From positions 543,233 through 607,232 of the forward strand of contig NZ_JXCA02000023.1 in NCBI RefSeq assembly GCF_000828085.3: a DNA stretch of 64,000 bases, in the 5' to 3' direction. Positions 43,696 to 52,595 of the stretch are shown piece after piece; positions within the stretch are counted from its first letter, which is position 1, and each line of letters starts with the position of its first letter. The notes under the pieces were generated by a model. The model had not been told where the DNA came from. It saw only the letters and a program-made list of their open reading frames with translations, and ran no database searches. Origin of the DNA: Scytonema tolypothrichoides VB-61278 (GTDB lineage Bacteria; Cyanobacteriota; Cyanobacteriia; Cyanobacteriales; Nostocaceae). The position numbers were made by a program, and so were the translations under genes.

Positions 43696-45126
43696 TTAAC
43701 TGGCAATTGCTCGTTTGTAAGCTTCGTCCAGCACTTCCGAAAGTGTTGGATGGGCGTGAACCAAATGAGCAAGGGTGTGGACAGATTGGCGGTTGGCGAT
43801 CGCTGCGGATGCTTCATGAATTAAATCAGAAGCATGTATCCCAAAGATGTGAACGCCCAAAACAACGCCAGTGTCTTTGCGATAAATAACTTTTGCCATA
43901 CCATCAGCTTCACCTTCTGCCAAAGCTTTGGAATTCCCTTTGAAGTAACTTTTCGCCGTCCCGACTTCAAAGCCCTCAGCACTACCTTTTTCCTTAGCTG
44001 CAGTTTCAGTCATCCCCACATAGCTGATTTCTGGATGAGTAAACGCTGCTGCGGGGATACTTTGATAATCTACTTCCTTGTGCCGCCCACAGATATTTTC
44101 TACTGCGATGATACCTTGAGCAGAAGCAGCGTGTGCTAACATCATCTTGCCGTTAGCGTCACCAATCGCCCAGAGATGAGGGACGACTTCACCTGCTGAT
44201 AGCACAGCCATGCTGTCGTTAACTGGGATAAAGTTTCGACGATCAAGTTCTACACCAATAGACTCTAAACCCAGGTTCTGCGTTGCTGGAATACGTCCTG
44301 TTGCAACCAGACATGCATCGACTTCCAGCACGTCTACGTCTTCTTTGGTTTTGAAGTTGGCTAGTTCAATGACGACGGGTGAACCAGGAGTGATTTTTTT
44401 GGCGTATATGCCCACATGAGTTTCAATATCACGCCCAGTGATGAGAACCCGTTCAGCTAGTTTAGCAATATCACGGTCAAATCCTGGCATCAACTGGTCT
44501 AGGGCTTCTATCATCGTGATTTCACTGCCCAAAGCTGAGTAAACATCGGAAAATTCTAAGCCGATGTAACCACTGCCAACAATTGCTACCCAATCTGGTA
44601 GTGATTCTAGTTTCACCCCTTGGTCACTAGTAAACACAGTTTTGCCATCAACTTCAATTCCTGGAGGAACGAAGGGTACAGAACCAGGTGAAAGAATAAT
44701 ATCTTTTGCCGTAATGGTTTTTTCGCCCGTGTCTGTGGTTACAGAGACTTTTTGTGTTCCTGCGATTTTACCCCAACCTCGAATGATATCGACTCCCAAG
44801 CGTTTGAGGCTGTTGGTCAAGTCGCCTTGTATTTTGGCGACGAGATTGTTTGCATGGTTGGCGATCGCCTCTCGGTCGAACTCCACACTTCCCAGTTGAA
44901 TTCCCAGCGACTTGAGATGATGAGCATTTCTTAACTCTCGCACACGTCCAGATGCCGCCAGCAGTGCTTTAGATGGAATGCAGCCTCGGTTAACACAAGT
45001 TCCTCCCATATCAGCTGCTTCGATAATGGCTGTTTTCAAACCACAGCTAACGGCGTGTAAGGCAGCCCCGTGTCCGCCTACTCCAGCGCCTACAATGACT
45101 AAATCGTAATCAAATTCATGACTCAC
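43696..45126 (-). CDS. lpdA: Dihydrolipoyl dehydrogenase
   Basis: A 476-residue flavoprotein disulfide reductase. FAD motif [16 protein letters not shown], redox pair C44/C49 in [16 protein letters not shown] motif [13 protein letters not shown], and the C-terminal His-Glu pair in [13 protein letters not shown]. It is the E3 component re-oxidising lipoamide in pyruvate dehydrogenase and glycine cleavage. It is 209 bp from the FHA-type exoprotein gene and not in an operon with other pdh genes. Confidence 0.96.
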   Translation of the reverse strand: MSHEFDYDLVIVGAGVGGHGAALHAVSCGLKTAIIEAADMGGTCVNRGCIPSKALLAASGRVRELRNAHHLKSLGIQLGSVEFDREAIANHANNLVAKIQGDLTNSLKRLGVDIIRGWGKIAGTQKVSVTTDTGEKTITAKDIILSPGSVPFVPPGIEVDGKTVFTSDQGVKLESLPDWVAIVGSGYIGLEFSDVYSALGSEITMIEALDQLMPGFDRDIAKLAERVLITGRDIETHVGIYAKKITPGSPVVIELANFKTKEDVDVLEVDACLVATGRIPATQNLGLESIGVELDRRNFIPVNDSMAVLSAGEVVPHLWAIGDANGKMMLAHAASAQGIIAVENICGRHKEVDYQSIPAAAFTHPEISYVGMTETAAKEKGSAEGFEVGTAKSYFKGNSKALAEGEADGMAKVIYRKDTGVVLGVHIFGIHASDLIHEASAAIANRQSVHTLAHLVHAHPTLSEVLDEAYKRAIAS

Positions 45127-45334
45127 CTTAGTTTCCCCGTCTGCTTCCGCCTATTTATTCTGAGATTGACCAAGCAATCAGTGCAAGTTTCTTAATTTTA
45201 GGCTGTTGTCACTCGCTTCGCTCAAATTCAAAATTCAAAATTCAAAGTTCAAAATTAAGAACCACCAAAATAAATGGAGTGTAAACCGCCTGACAGTCAT
45301 GTTATTCAGTAGCGTTAAGATGGTCTTTGTGCTT

Positions 45335-47704
45335 TCATTTGCAAGATGTAGAATTCAACCAAGAACCATGAGGTGTCGTAGTAGGTGCTTGGGCAACCAA
45401 AATCACATCGCCATTGCTATCTACCACCCACCCCTGCGCTTCTACAATCTCATCCGCTGGAGGATTGACATTTTTATTCTTTTTTGCGTCTTCTCTATTT
45501 CTCCGCCTTGATGTCTCTCTACTTGAAGTACCAGAAAGAGAATTTGCATCCTCTCCCAAAGATACCCAATCTACCTGTACATTATTGCTTCTAAGAATTT
45601 CCCTAGGGTTAGATGGTATGCCACCGCGTCCCGTGATGATGAATTCGCTTTGATTTTGCGCGACACCTGCATCACATCCTTGTACCAATCTTGGTTCCTC
45701 TGGTTCCACAGGCAAGTTGATTAATCCACGGTTGACATCAATATCTGGTGTATTTATTTTTACGACCCCGTTTAAAGTCGGGTTCGTTTGAGAAATTGCC
45801 GTGATATCGTTTGTGAGTAGGTTTTGTGGGTTTAGTTTCGTTGGGTCGTTGGTTCCCAATTGTCTTGCCAAGTCTTCTCGACTACGCGCTGCTATGCCAA
45901 AAAGACCAGTAGCATTGATTTGGACTCTGCCACCAGAACTAGTGAAAGCATTGGCAGTGATGTCACTGTTTTCTTTTGGTTTGGCGACGATGAAGCCATT
46001 AGGGGCGTTAATAGTGATATTACCGCCATCGCCAATAGCCTGTACCTTGCCTGCGTTAGTGGAAATTTGACTGTTGCGGCGTAGTAGTAATAAGTCCCGT
46101 ACTTGTAGGTTAATATCTCCGCCTTGACCAGTGTCAGTTTCAGATGTCAGTTTTCCTTGATTATCCAGAAGTATGGAGCGAGCGCTAATATTGAGTTCGC
46201 CTGCTTTCCCTAAATTGCGTGGATTCCCGAGGTAGATGACATCTTTTGGGACTTCACTGCTGACAGTTACTGTAGCCCTGTCCTGAACAATCAATTGTCC
46301 TGTGGTGATTGTCACTTTTCCAGCATCTCCGGATCCGTTAGTCGAAGCAAACAAGCTGCTGGGAGAACCAGTGACTGACCTTCCAATCACTTCTACAGAC
46401 TCAGAGGCATTTACATTCAAATTCCCTCCTTTTCCTGTACCTGGTGTTAATAGCGTAAAAGTGGACTGCCTCTCTCTAAATCCACCAGCATTTACTGATA
46501 CCTTTGCTCCATCTTGAATACGCAAATTCCTAGTGTTGATTGTTATGTCACCTGCTTTCCCCGCAGCAAAAGTTGTACTAAACAATGCACTAAAACGATT
46601 ATTAGGCGTGGTAAAGCTACCAATCAGTTCGACAGACTCAGAAGCGTTCACGGTCAAATTTCCCCCGCGTCCTTCGCCTACTGTAGCAGTTGATACTTGG
46701 GCTCCATCACGAACAATTAATTTTCTAGCAGTGATTGTTATGTCTTGGCCATCTGTAACTCCTCCATTCTGAGTTATCACAAGCACAAGACCGCCAATGA
46801 GTTCCACTGACTTGCCCTGCACCTGGATACTACCACTACCATCTTGGCTACTGGTATTTACGAGAGTTCTGATATTAGAACCGTCAACAGTTCGTTGGAT
46901 AAGTTGAATGTTTTGGAAATTCTGAACACCTTCATATCCCAAAACCCAACCTTGGTTTGTTGGGTTCAAACTAACCAGACTGTTACTAGCAACACTTCCT
47001 AGCTCAATTCGTCCCCCTGGTGCCGTTAAACTTCCACCCTGCTGCACAATATCGCCGCCCACAAGTGCCAAGGTTTTGCCTGGTTGAACCTTAAGACCGA
47101 TGGGATTTGAGATACTTGCACCATCTAGAACTTGAGATTGATTGCGGATAGATGCCGCAGTTGCCCCAAATTGTAAGCCAATGGGAACACTAACTGTCAG
47201 CAGGGGTGTGGTTTGCGGTTCTGTGCCGCTAAACTTGATACCATCGGCAAAGTTAAGACTACTTGCCGTACTTGCTACGAATGAACCGCCAATATTCAAA
47301 GAAGCATTGGGGCCAAAAATAATTCCATTGGAATTAATCAGAAACAGGTTGGCTGTGCCGTTGGCTCGAAGTGTGCCATCAATATTAGAGATAGACTTAC
47401 CTGTTACCCGGCTAATGATGTTCTGAATATCAAGAGCATTTTGAAAGTAAGCTGTAGTCCCAGTAGGTACAGAAAATTGCTCAAAACTGTGGAATAGATT
47501 GCTTCCTGCTTGAGTTCCACCTTGAATAATTCTGATGTTGTTCTGCGTTGTCACGCGAGAATTATTAGGTAGAGTAGTATCCGGGGTGATTTGGGCGATA
47601 GCTTGGCTGCTGCACAAAGTACAGAATGCACAATTTGCAGAAAAAGCTATTGCACTACCTATTGCGACTCCTAGCCCTTTAGACCACCCTAAAAGAGTAT
47701 TCAT
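45335..47704 (-). CDS. TpsA-type filamentous hemagglutinin/S-layer-like exoprotein
   Basis: A roughly 789-residue secreted beta-helix protein. A signal peptide with the AIAQIT cut region (about residue 38) is followed by the TPS secretion domain (about 40-290): NIRIIQGGTQAGSNLFHSFEQFSVPTG and NLFLINSNGIIFGPNASLNIGGSFVAS, typical of the hemagglutination activity domain. After that come degenerate beta-helix repeats (GNLTVNASESVELIG repeated with variants) and a Lys/Arg/Asn-rich tail. ATG 47704 is preferred to the TTG at 47725. No TpsB outer-membrane partner is adjacent. Role: surface adhesin or matrix protein, inferred. Confidence 0.88.
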   Translation of the reverse strand: MNTLLGWSKGLGVAIGSAIAFSANCAFCTLCSSQAIAQITPDTTLPNNSRVTTQNNIRIIQGGTQAGSNLFHSFEQFSVPTGTTAYFQNALDIQNIISRVTGKSISNIDGTLRANGTANLFLINSNGIIFGPNASLNIGGSFVASTASSLNFADGIKFSGTEPQTTPLLTVSVPIGLQFGATAASIRNQSQVLDGASISNPIGLKVQPGKTLALVGGDIVQQGGSLTAPGGRIELGSVASNSLVSLNPTNQGWVLGYEGVQNFQNIQLIQRTVDGSNIRTLVNTSSQDGSGSIQVQGKSVELIGGLVLVITQNGGVTDGQDITITARKLIVRDGAQVSTATVGEGRGGNLTVNASESVELIGSFTTPNNRFSALFSTTFAAGKAGDITINTRNLRIQDGAKVSVNAGGFRERQSTFTLLTPGTGKGGNLNVNASESVEVIGRSVTGSPSSLFASTNGSGDAGKVTITTGQLIVQDRATVTVSSEVPKDVIYLGNPRNLGKAGELNISARSILLDNQGKLTSETDTGQGGDINLQVRDLLLLRRNSQISTNAGKVQAIGDGGNITINAPNGFIVAKPKENSDITANAFTSSGGRVQINATGLFGIAARSREDLARQLGTNDPTKLNPQNLLTNDITAISQTNPTLNGVVKINTPDIDVNRGLINLPVEPEEPRLVQGCDAGVAQNQSEFIITGRGGIPSNPREILRSNNVQVDWVSLGEDANSLSGTSSRETSRRRNREDAKKNKNVNPPADEIVEAQGWVVDSNGDVILVAQAPTTTPHGSWLNSTSCK

Positions 47705-47845
47705 CCCAGAAATTACATCCTCCAAGCGAAGTAGCTATTGCTGAACAACGGTGACGCTGCACCTATATTCAGTAGACTACATCGACTTTGGTAGTATGCG
47801 TTTCGCTTTTTACCAAAGCTTAACTAGGAGTGGCATTTTGACACT

Positions 47846-47866
47846 CCCCATGCCTGAAGGCAGGGG
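47846..47866 (-). repeat. IS end hairpin downstream of tnpB (possible omega-RNA 3' part)
   Basis: CCCC-A-TGCCT (47846-47855) pairs with AGGCA-GGGG (47858-47866) around two bases, with one bulged A. It lies 9 bp beyond the tnpB stop in the position of the subterminal hairpin recognised by TnpA, and of the guide (omega) RNA scaffold used by TnpB. Confidence 0.7.
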
Positions 47867-47875
47867 ATTCTAGTT

Positions 47876-49054
47876 TCACGTTTGCTGCTTACTTTTGCAG
47901 GTCTTGCGACCAACAAAAGTAGAGGCTGCAACTCCACTAGCGTTACTTTGGGGATGCCCTCCCCTAGCGTTTGCACGACTTAAAATTACTTTGGCTGCAT
48001 TCACATCTCGTTGTTCAACGTGTCCGCAGTGTGGACAAGAATGAGTACGAGTACTGAGAGATTTTTGTACTCTAGCACCACAATTACTACATTCCTGACT
48101 GGTAAAGTGTGGAGGTACTGCAATGATTTGTCTTCCAAACTTAACTCCAAAGTATTCGAGCCATTGGCGGAAGTTATACCAAGATGCATCACTGATGCTT
48201 TTGGCTAGCTTATGGTTTCTCACCAGTCCGCTTACATTCAAGTCTTCCAAGACTACCTTAGTGTTAGCAAGGCATAAGTTACGCGCCAGTCTCTTGGCGT
48301 GTTCATTCCTCTGTCTTGTTACTTTTAAATGCTTACGGGCATAAACACCACAAGCTTTCTTCCTACCAGATGACCCCTTCTTTTTCTTGTAAATATTGCG
48401 CTGTACTCGTTTGATATCTTTCTCAGCTTTACGAAGATACCGTGGGTTTTCTTCATGATTGCCGTTGCTATCAGAGTAAAAGTACTCTAGCCCTACATCA
48501 ATCCCAATTTCAGATGTGGTTATTGGCGCGTCTTGTTGGCTGTCTACGTTAACGCAAAATTGAACGTAGTAACCATCGGCGCGACGCACAATCCTAACCC
48601 GTTTAATTGATTCAACCGGGTAGGTGTGAATATCCCACTTTCCTAGTAGCTTGAGTTCACCAATACCTTTTTTATCGGAGAAAGTAATACGTCGTTTTGA
48701 TGAATGCAACTTCCATCCTGACACTTTGTATTCAACCGAACGGCTATGTTTTTTAAAGCGTGGATAGCCTTTCTTGCCTGGTTTTTTGCCTTTGCAATTA
48801 TCAAAAAACCTCTTAATAGCGCGTTCTACGTTTTCTACAGATCCTTGGCAAGCATGGCTGTTTAAATCTTTAACAAACTCGTATTCTGCACGCAACTGAG
48901 TGTTGTACTGGTACAGTTCTTTCTTTCCAACGCCACGGTTATCCATCCAATATCTCAATACTTTGTTTCGCACAAATTGACTTGTCCGAATAGCTTCGTC
49001 TATGGCTTTTGATTGATTGGGCTTTACCACGGCTTTGTACTCTAGTACCAACAC
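47876..49054 (-). CDS. tnpB: TnpB, IS200/IS605 RNA-guided nuclease
   Basis: A 392-residue TnpB with a complete RuvC triad visible: D186 (IGIDVGLEYF), E270 (VVLEDLNVSGL) and D350 (QRDVNAAKVIL). The zinc ribbon is C322, C325, C340 and C343. The N-terminal oligonucleotide-binding part contains the long basic stretch VERAIKRFFDNCKGKKPGKK. TnpB proteins cut DNA guided by an RNA made from the element's end, helping keep the element in place. All key residues are intact, so it is probably functional. Confidence 0.95.
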   Translation of the reverse strand: MLVLEYKAVVKPNQSKAIDEAIRTSQFVRNKVLRYWMDNRGVGKKELYQYNTQLRAEYEFVKDLNSHACQGSVENVERAIKRFFDNCKGKKPGKKGYPRFKKHSRSVEYKVSGWKLHSSKRRITFSDKKGIGELKLLGKWDIHTYPVESIKRVRIVRRADGYYVQFCVNVDSQQDAPITTSEIGIDVGLEYFYSDSNGNHEENPRYLRKAEKDIKRVQRNIYKKKKGSSGRKKACGVYARKHLKVTRQRNEHAKRLARNLCLANTKVVLEDLNVSGLVRNHKLAKSISDASWYNFRQWLEYFGVKFGRQIIAVPPHFTSQECSNCGARVQKSLSTRTHSCPHCGHVEQRDVNAAKVILSRANARGGHPQSNASGVAASTFVGRKTCKSKQQT

Positions 49055-49121
49055 TCTTAAGTCACCTCCTTGTTAGATAGCTTTACTACAGCTATAGACT
49101 ATCTAATATCAAGAAGGTTCC

Positions 49122-49517
49122 ATGAAAAAGTTTAAATCTAACAACAATGTGGTTTATTCATGCAAGTATCATGTAGTCTGGACACCCAAGTACAGACGCA
49201 ACGTGCTTAAAGATGGGGTAGACGTGCGATTAAAAGAACTCTTGGAACAGATTGCTAAGGACATTAAAGTGGAAATCATTGAGATGGAAATAATGCCAGA
49301 CCATGTGCATCTATTAATTGAAGTAGACCCTCAATTTGGTGTCCACAAAGCGATTAAACGATTTAAAGGTGCAACTTCTCGATATTTACGTCTTGAGTTT
49401 CCCTTACTAAAAAGCAAGCTCCCCACTTTGTGGACTAATTCTTATTTCGTGTCCACTGTTGGAGGAGCGCCGCTAGAGGTAATTAAGCAGTATATTCAGT
49501 TGCAAAAAGAGGTCTGA
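49122..49517 (+). CDS. tnpA: TnpA, IS200-type HUH (Y1) transposase
   Basis: A 131-residue single-strand transposase with the HUH motif H61-V-H63 in MPDHVHLLIEV and the catalytic Tyr124 in VIKQYIQLQKE. The N-terminus SCKYHVVWTPKYRRNVL is typical. It diverges from tnpB. Length and motifs are intact, so the element may still move. Confidence 0.95.
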   Translation: MKKFKSNNNVVYSCKYHVVWTPKYRRNVLKDGVDVRLKELLEQIAKDIKVEIIEMEIMPDHVHLLIEVDPQFGVHKAIKRFKGATSRYLRLEFPLLKSKLPTLWTNSYFVSTVGGAPLEVIKQYIQLQKEV

Positions 49518-49746
49518 CGGGGAATAAATTCCCCTACGGGCTTATCCTCATAAATAGAATTTAGGGGCTTGCGCCCTCCGACCTTCGGTCAACTTAACTG
49601 CTTAAAAGCTGGTCTCTTAAGAATGATAACAAAATATCAGGTAATTGTTAACCGGAAAATCGGCTGTCTAGAGAAACTTTGTTAATTATATTCCCAATAA
49701 CTTAATACCATACCGATTAAGTTGACAATACCGTTACCGCTTATGG

Positions 49747-50025
49747 TTAACAACAATTACATAGTGGAGGATAGTTACAACAATCGCAATTCACTGTCAC
49801 AAGGTTCTGATCTACAATTGCTTGTAAACTAGCCTTTAGTTCTGGGTCTCCAACAGTATCACTATATTGAGCGTTAGTTAGGTTAAGTATGCATTGAAAT
49901 TTGACGAATCTGTTTCCTCCTAAGCCATTTTTTTCAAAAAGTTCGCCTAATTTAGAGTTATTCACAGCATTCATCAGTTCCTGTTGAATCTCTTTTTGGA
50001 ACTGCTGTAACTTTTCAGAAGCCAT
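49747..50025 (-). CDS. Small protein with Cys-rich C-terminus, RiPP- or metal-binding-like
   Basis: A 92-residue protein with AAGGAAAAAA upstream. The N-terminal 75 residues are helical and leader-like (KLQQFQKEIQQELMNAVNNSKLGELFEKNGLGGNRFVKF). The last 15 are CDCCNYPPLCNCC-type, with six Cys. Such a conserved-leader plus Cys-rich tail layout is seen in peptide precursors, but a small metal-binding protein is equally possible. No modifying enzyme is adjacent. I do not recognise the family. Confidence 0.6.
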   Translation of the reverse strand: MASEKLQQFQKEIQQELMNAVNNSKLGELFEKNGLGGNRFVKFQCILNLTNAQYSDTVGDPELKASLQAIVDQNLVTVNCDCCNYPPLCNCC

Positions 50026-51347
50026 ATTTTTTTCCTTACAAATTGCTAGATATGTAGACTAAGGTTGCACTAATGACAGTGCGTTGTACTATCCGTTAAC
50101 GGAGAACTAACAGGAAAATAGTTAACGCTAAAAGCTTTTGTCCTTTAGCTTTACCGCCTTCCTTCTACTCCTTAATAGGAGCAAGTGAAATTAACTTATG
50201 CACTTGGGAAAGAGAAATTTGAAACGACTTTTTCCTTTCAGGTCTCAACAGTAGTCGTCATGAAACACAAAATACTTATTTTTCAGCAAAGAACTGGCAG
50301 CAGATCCATCCCAATATTACGTTTATCTTTCCTTGTTGTGCTGCGATTGCGCAAAGCAAGAGACGCAAGGGGCGCGTATCGCCATATTCCTCTTCCTTAA
50401 GAAGCCACAGTCGGCTGTAATACCGTTTCACTTTAAGATTGATACAAATAGGCAGCGCTTGGGTGCAGAGGAGCAGGGGAGCTTCAGGTGCAGAGGAGAA
50501 AGAATTAGAGACCAATCATTTGTATCAAGTATTTCGTAAAGTGGTATAAAAGATGACTTATAAGGTACAAAACTGCTATATCTTGTGAAGTCCTGAACTT
50601 CTATCTGGCTATGCCTTGCTTTGGATGCAGTAACGACAAGACCGGTAAAAGCGATCTGCAGCAAAGCAGCAGCGCTAGCCCCGAAGGGGGCGCTACGCAA
50701 ACGCTATCACCATCTCCAAAAAACTCAACCCTTCTGGCGTCTGAGTCGTAAGCAGGTGTGTACTGGGAACTTTCACCTATCACTATCGTCAATTGACACC
50801 AATGCAGGTCTATAGCATTTTGCGATATCGCACACAGAGGAGAGGAGCTTGCACAAGATTCACCGTACAGTTTTAATGTTCATTGACGCGGTAATTCATA
50901 AACTCAGGAGTCAGAGCCAAGAAGCATATATGATCCATAACTAACAAGTCCGGCAGGTGGAAACTGATGTCATTCTTGGCGAACATTTCTTATTTTCCTT
51001 TGAAAAAAATAGATATTCAGAATGTTTATTTTGAGTCAGAAGTTGGTAACTCTTGGATTGGATTGAGTTTGGCAGCCGAGTGTGGATTCATGTATTCGTC
51101 CGTATACATCCAGGGATGGTCTGTACTGCTGGGCTTACGGCTTGCTTTGCTTGCCCGAAGCGCTTTGGGCTTGGGGGGTAGGACGTGAGTCGCGATCAAT
51201 GCGCCCAAAAAGAACGGCCCAAAGGGCGATCGCAGTTGAGTAGACACAGACAACAATTTCCGCAATTCCAACTTTTTGATTTGAGTGGTGACTTTTTCGC
51301 CAACAATATTAGGCAAAATGAGTAATACCCAATGGAGCTGCAATCTT
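50026..51347. other. Long spacer with dispersed repeats
   Basis: About 1.3 kb without a supported gene. GC-rich repeat patches occur near 50338-50395 (gcgcaaagcaagagacgc, gcgtatcgcc), 50640-50710 (agcgctagccccgaagggggcgctacg) and 51140-51240 (cccgaagcgctttgggc, aaagggcgatcgc). Several 60-90 codon frames cross these patches in all directions and look like chance. The promoter of the squalene/phytoene-synthase-like gene must lie near the right end. Confidence 0.45.
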
Positions 51348-52169
51348 ATGGACTTGTATGGAGATGCCTTAAACATCCTCAAGGAAACGAGTCGGACTTT
51401 CTACATTCCAATCACCAAGTTACCACTAGGCTTGCAAGAAGCAGTCGCATCAGCGTACTTGTGTTTGCGAGCCATTGATGAAATTGAGGATCATCCAGAA
51501 CTAGAGAACTTCACTAAAGCAAAGCTATTACGAACAATTAGCTTGACATTACAGGCAGGAGGTGATGGCTTTGCCATCGATGCTTTCTACAAAGGATTTC
51601 ACTCACATGAACATCTCCTACCAGAGGTTTCCCTCCGAGTTCGAGAATGGGCAATTCTTGCACCTGCAACCATTGCTCCTCGGATTTGGGATGCAACTGC
51701 GGCAATGGCAGATAGAATGGCTTACTGGGCCCAAAATGATTGGAAAATTCGTACCGAGTCCGATTTGGATCGTTACACGTTTGGAGTTGCAGGTGCTGTT
51801 GGCTTGATGCTCTCAGATTTATGGGCTTGGTATGATGGGACACAGACAAACCGTATTCATGCAATTGGGTTTGGTCGTGGTTTACAGGCTGTGAATATCA
51901 TCCGGAACCACACAGAAGACTTGGTGCGTGGAGTGGACTTCTTTCCAGAGGGGTGGAGTGCAGAAGATTTGCATCATTATGCCCGTCGCAATTTGACACT
52001 GGCAGATGCATACATTAGCGCCCTTGCTCCTGGTCCCGCTTTGGACTTTTGTCAAATTCCCTTAACCTTAGCTTATGGCACCCTAGATGCTCTTGCCAAC
52101 GGCAAAAGTAAACTCAGCCGCAGTGATGTTCTTGCACTGCTTGACCAATTGACTAACACAAGCAAATAA
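51348..52169 (+). CDS. Squalene/phytoene synthase family protein
   Basis: About 273 residues of the head-to-head prenyl synthase family. The start region SRTFYIPITKLP is typical. The first Asp-rich motif is AIDEIEDH; the second is NIIRNHTEDLVRGVDFFPEGW, where the usual first Asp is Asn. The rest (FGRGLQAVNII, YARRNLTLADAYI) is well kept. Starts at 51285 (GTG), 51318 (ATG) and 51348 (ATG, with GGAG 11 nt upstream) are all possible; I chose the last. With hpnJ and hpnK downstream it may belong to hopanoid synthesis as a squalene-forming (HpnC/HpnD-type) enzyme, but a carotenoid role is not excluded. Confidence 0.82.
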   Translation: MDLYGDALNILKETSRTFYIPITKLPLGLQEAVASAYLCLRAIDEIEDHPELENFTKAKLLRTISLTLQAGGDGFAIDAFYKGFHSHEHLLPEVSLRVREWAILAPATIAPRIWDATAAMADRMAYWAQNDWKIRTESDLDRYTFGVAGAVGLMLSDLWAWYDGTQTNRIHAIGFGRGLQAVNIIRNHTEDLVRGVDFFPEGWSAEDLHHYARRNLTLADAYISALAPGPALDFCQIPLTLAYGTLDALANGKSKLSRSDVLALLDQLTNTSK

Positions 52170-52595
52170 AATACCTGTTGTCAAGCTTTTCCCTTATGGG
52201 AAAGTCCCACGGGTGTTCACATTCACCCATACCTCAATAAACTATCAACTATGTTTATTTAGGTCTGACTAAGCGTCCACAGGTTTTACTCAACACTGCT
52301 CCTCGCACTTACTCACACACCTTAAGCCGCATTGCGCATCTGTATCTTTACAGAAAGCTGTGCAGCATCTACAACAAGCGAACAACTGTTCTTAATAGGA
52401 CTAGAAATACCAAACTTTGCAAAATTATTTTTTCTTATAGACCTCTGGATGATATTCAAGGATATACTCAGCCAATGTTTTTGCATTCATTGCATGATTG
52501 AGTATTCAGTTTTTCTGATAATTTCGACTGCTACAGACTATATAAAATTTTGCAATTGACTCTATTGCCTTACTTAAAAAAAGGAGAAATCTTTC
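52170..52595. other. Spacer before hpnJ
   Basis: 426 bp, AT-rich. It holds imperfect hairpins just after the synthase gene (TTTCCC/GGGAAA at 52188-52203 and GGGTG/CACCC at about 52212-52229), and otherwise no frame or repeat. A promoter for hpnJ is likely here, so the synthase may not be co-transcribed. Confidence 0.4.

Larger units (their letters stand above)
47840..49600 (-). mobile_element. IS200/IS605-family insertion sequence, tnpA and tnpB divergent
   Basis: A roughly 1.76-kb element. It carries an intact HUH transposase gene (tnpA, plus strand) and tnpB (minus strand) diverging from a 67-bp middle. The tnpB-side end has the 47846-47866 hairpin and the terminal word TTGACACTCCCC. The tnpA-side end holds short hairpins near 49520-49540 (GGGGAATAAATTCCCC) and 49571-49596 (GGGCTTGCGCCC, GACCTTCGGTC). 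Exact ends are approximate because single-strand elements make no target duplication. Confidence 0.8.
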
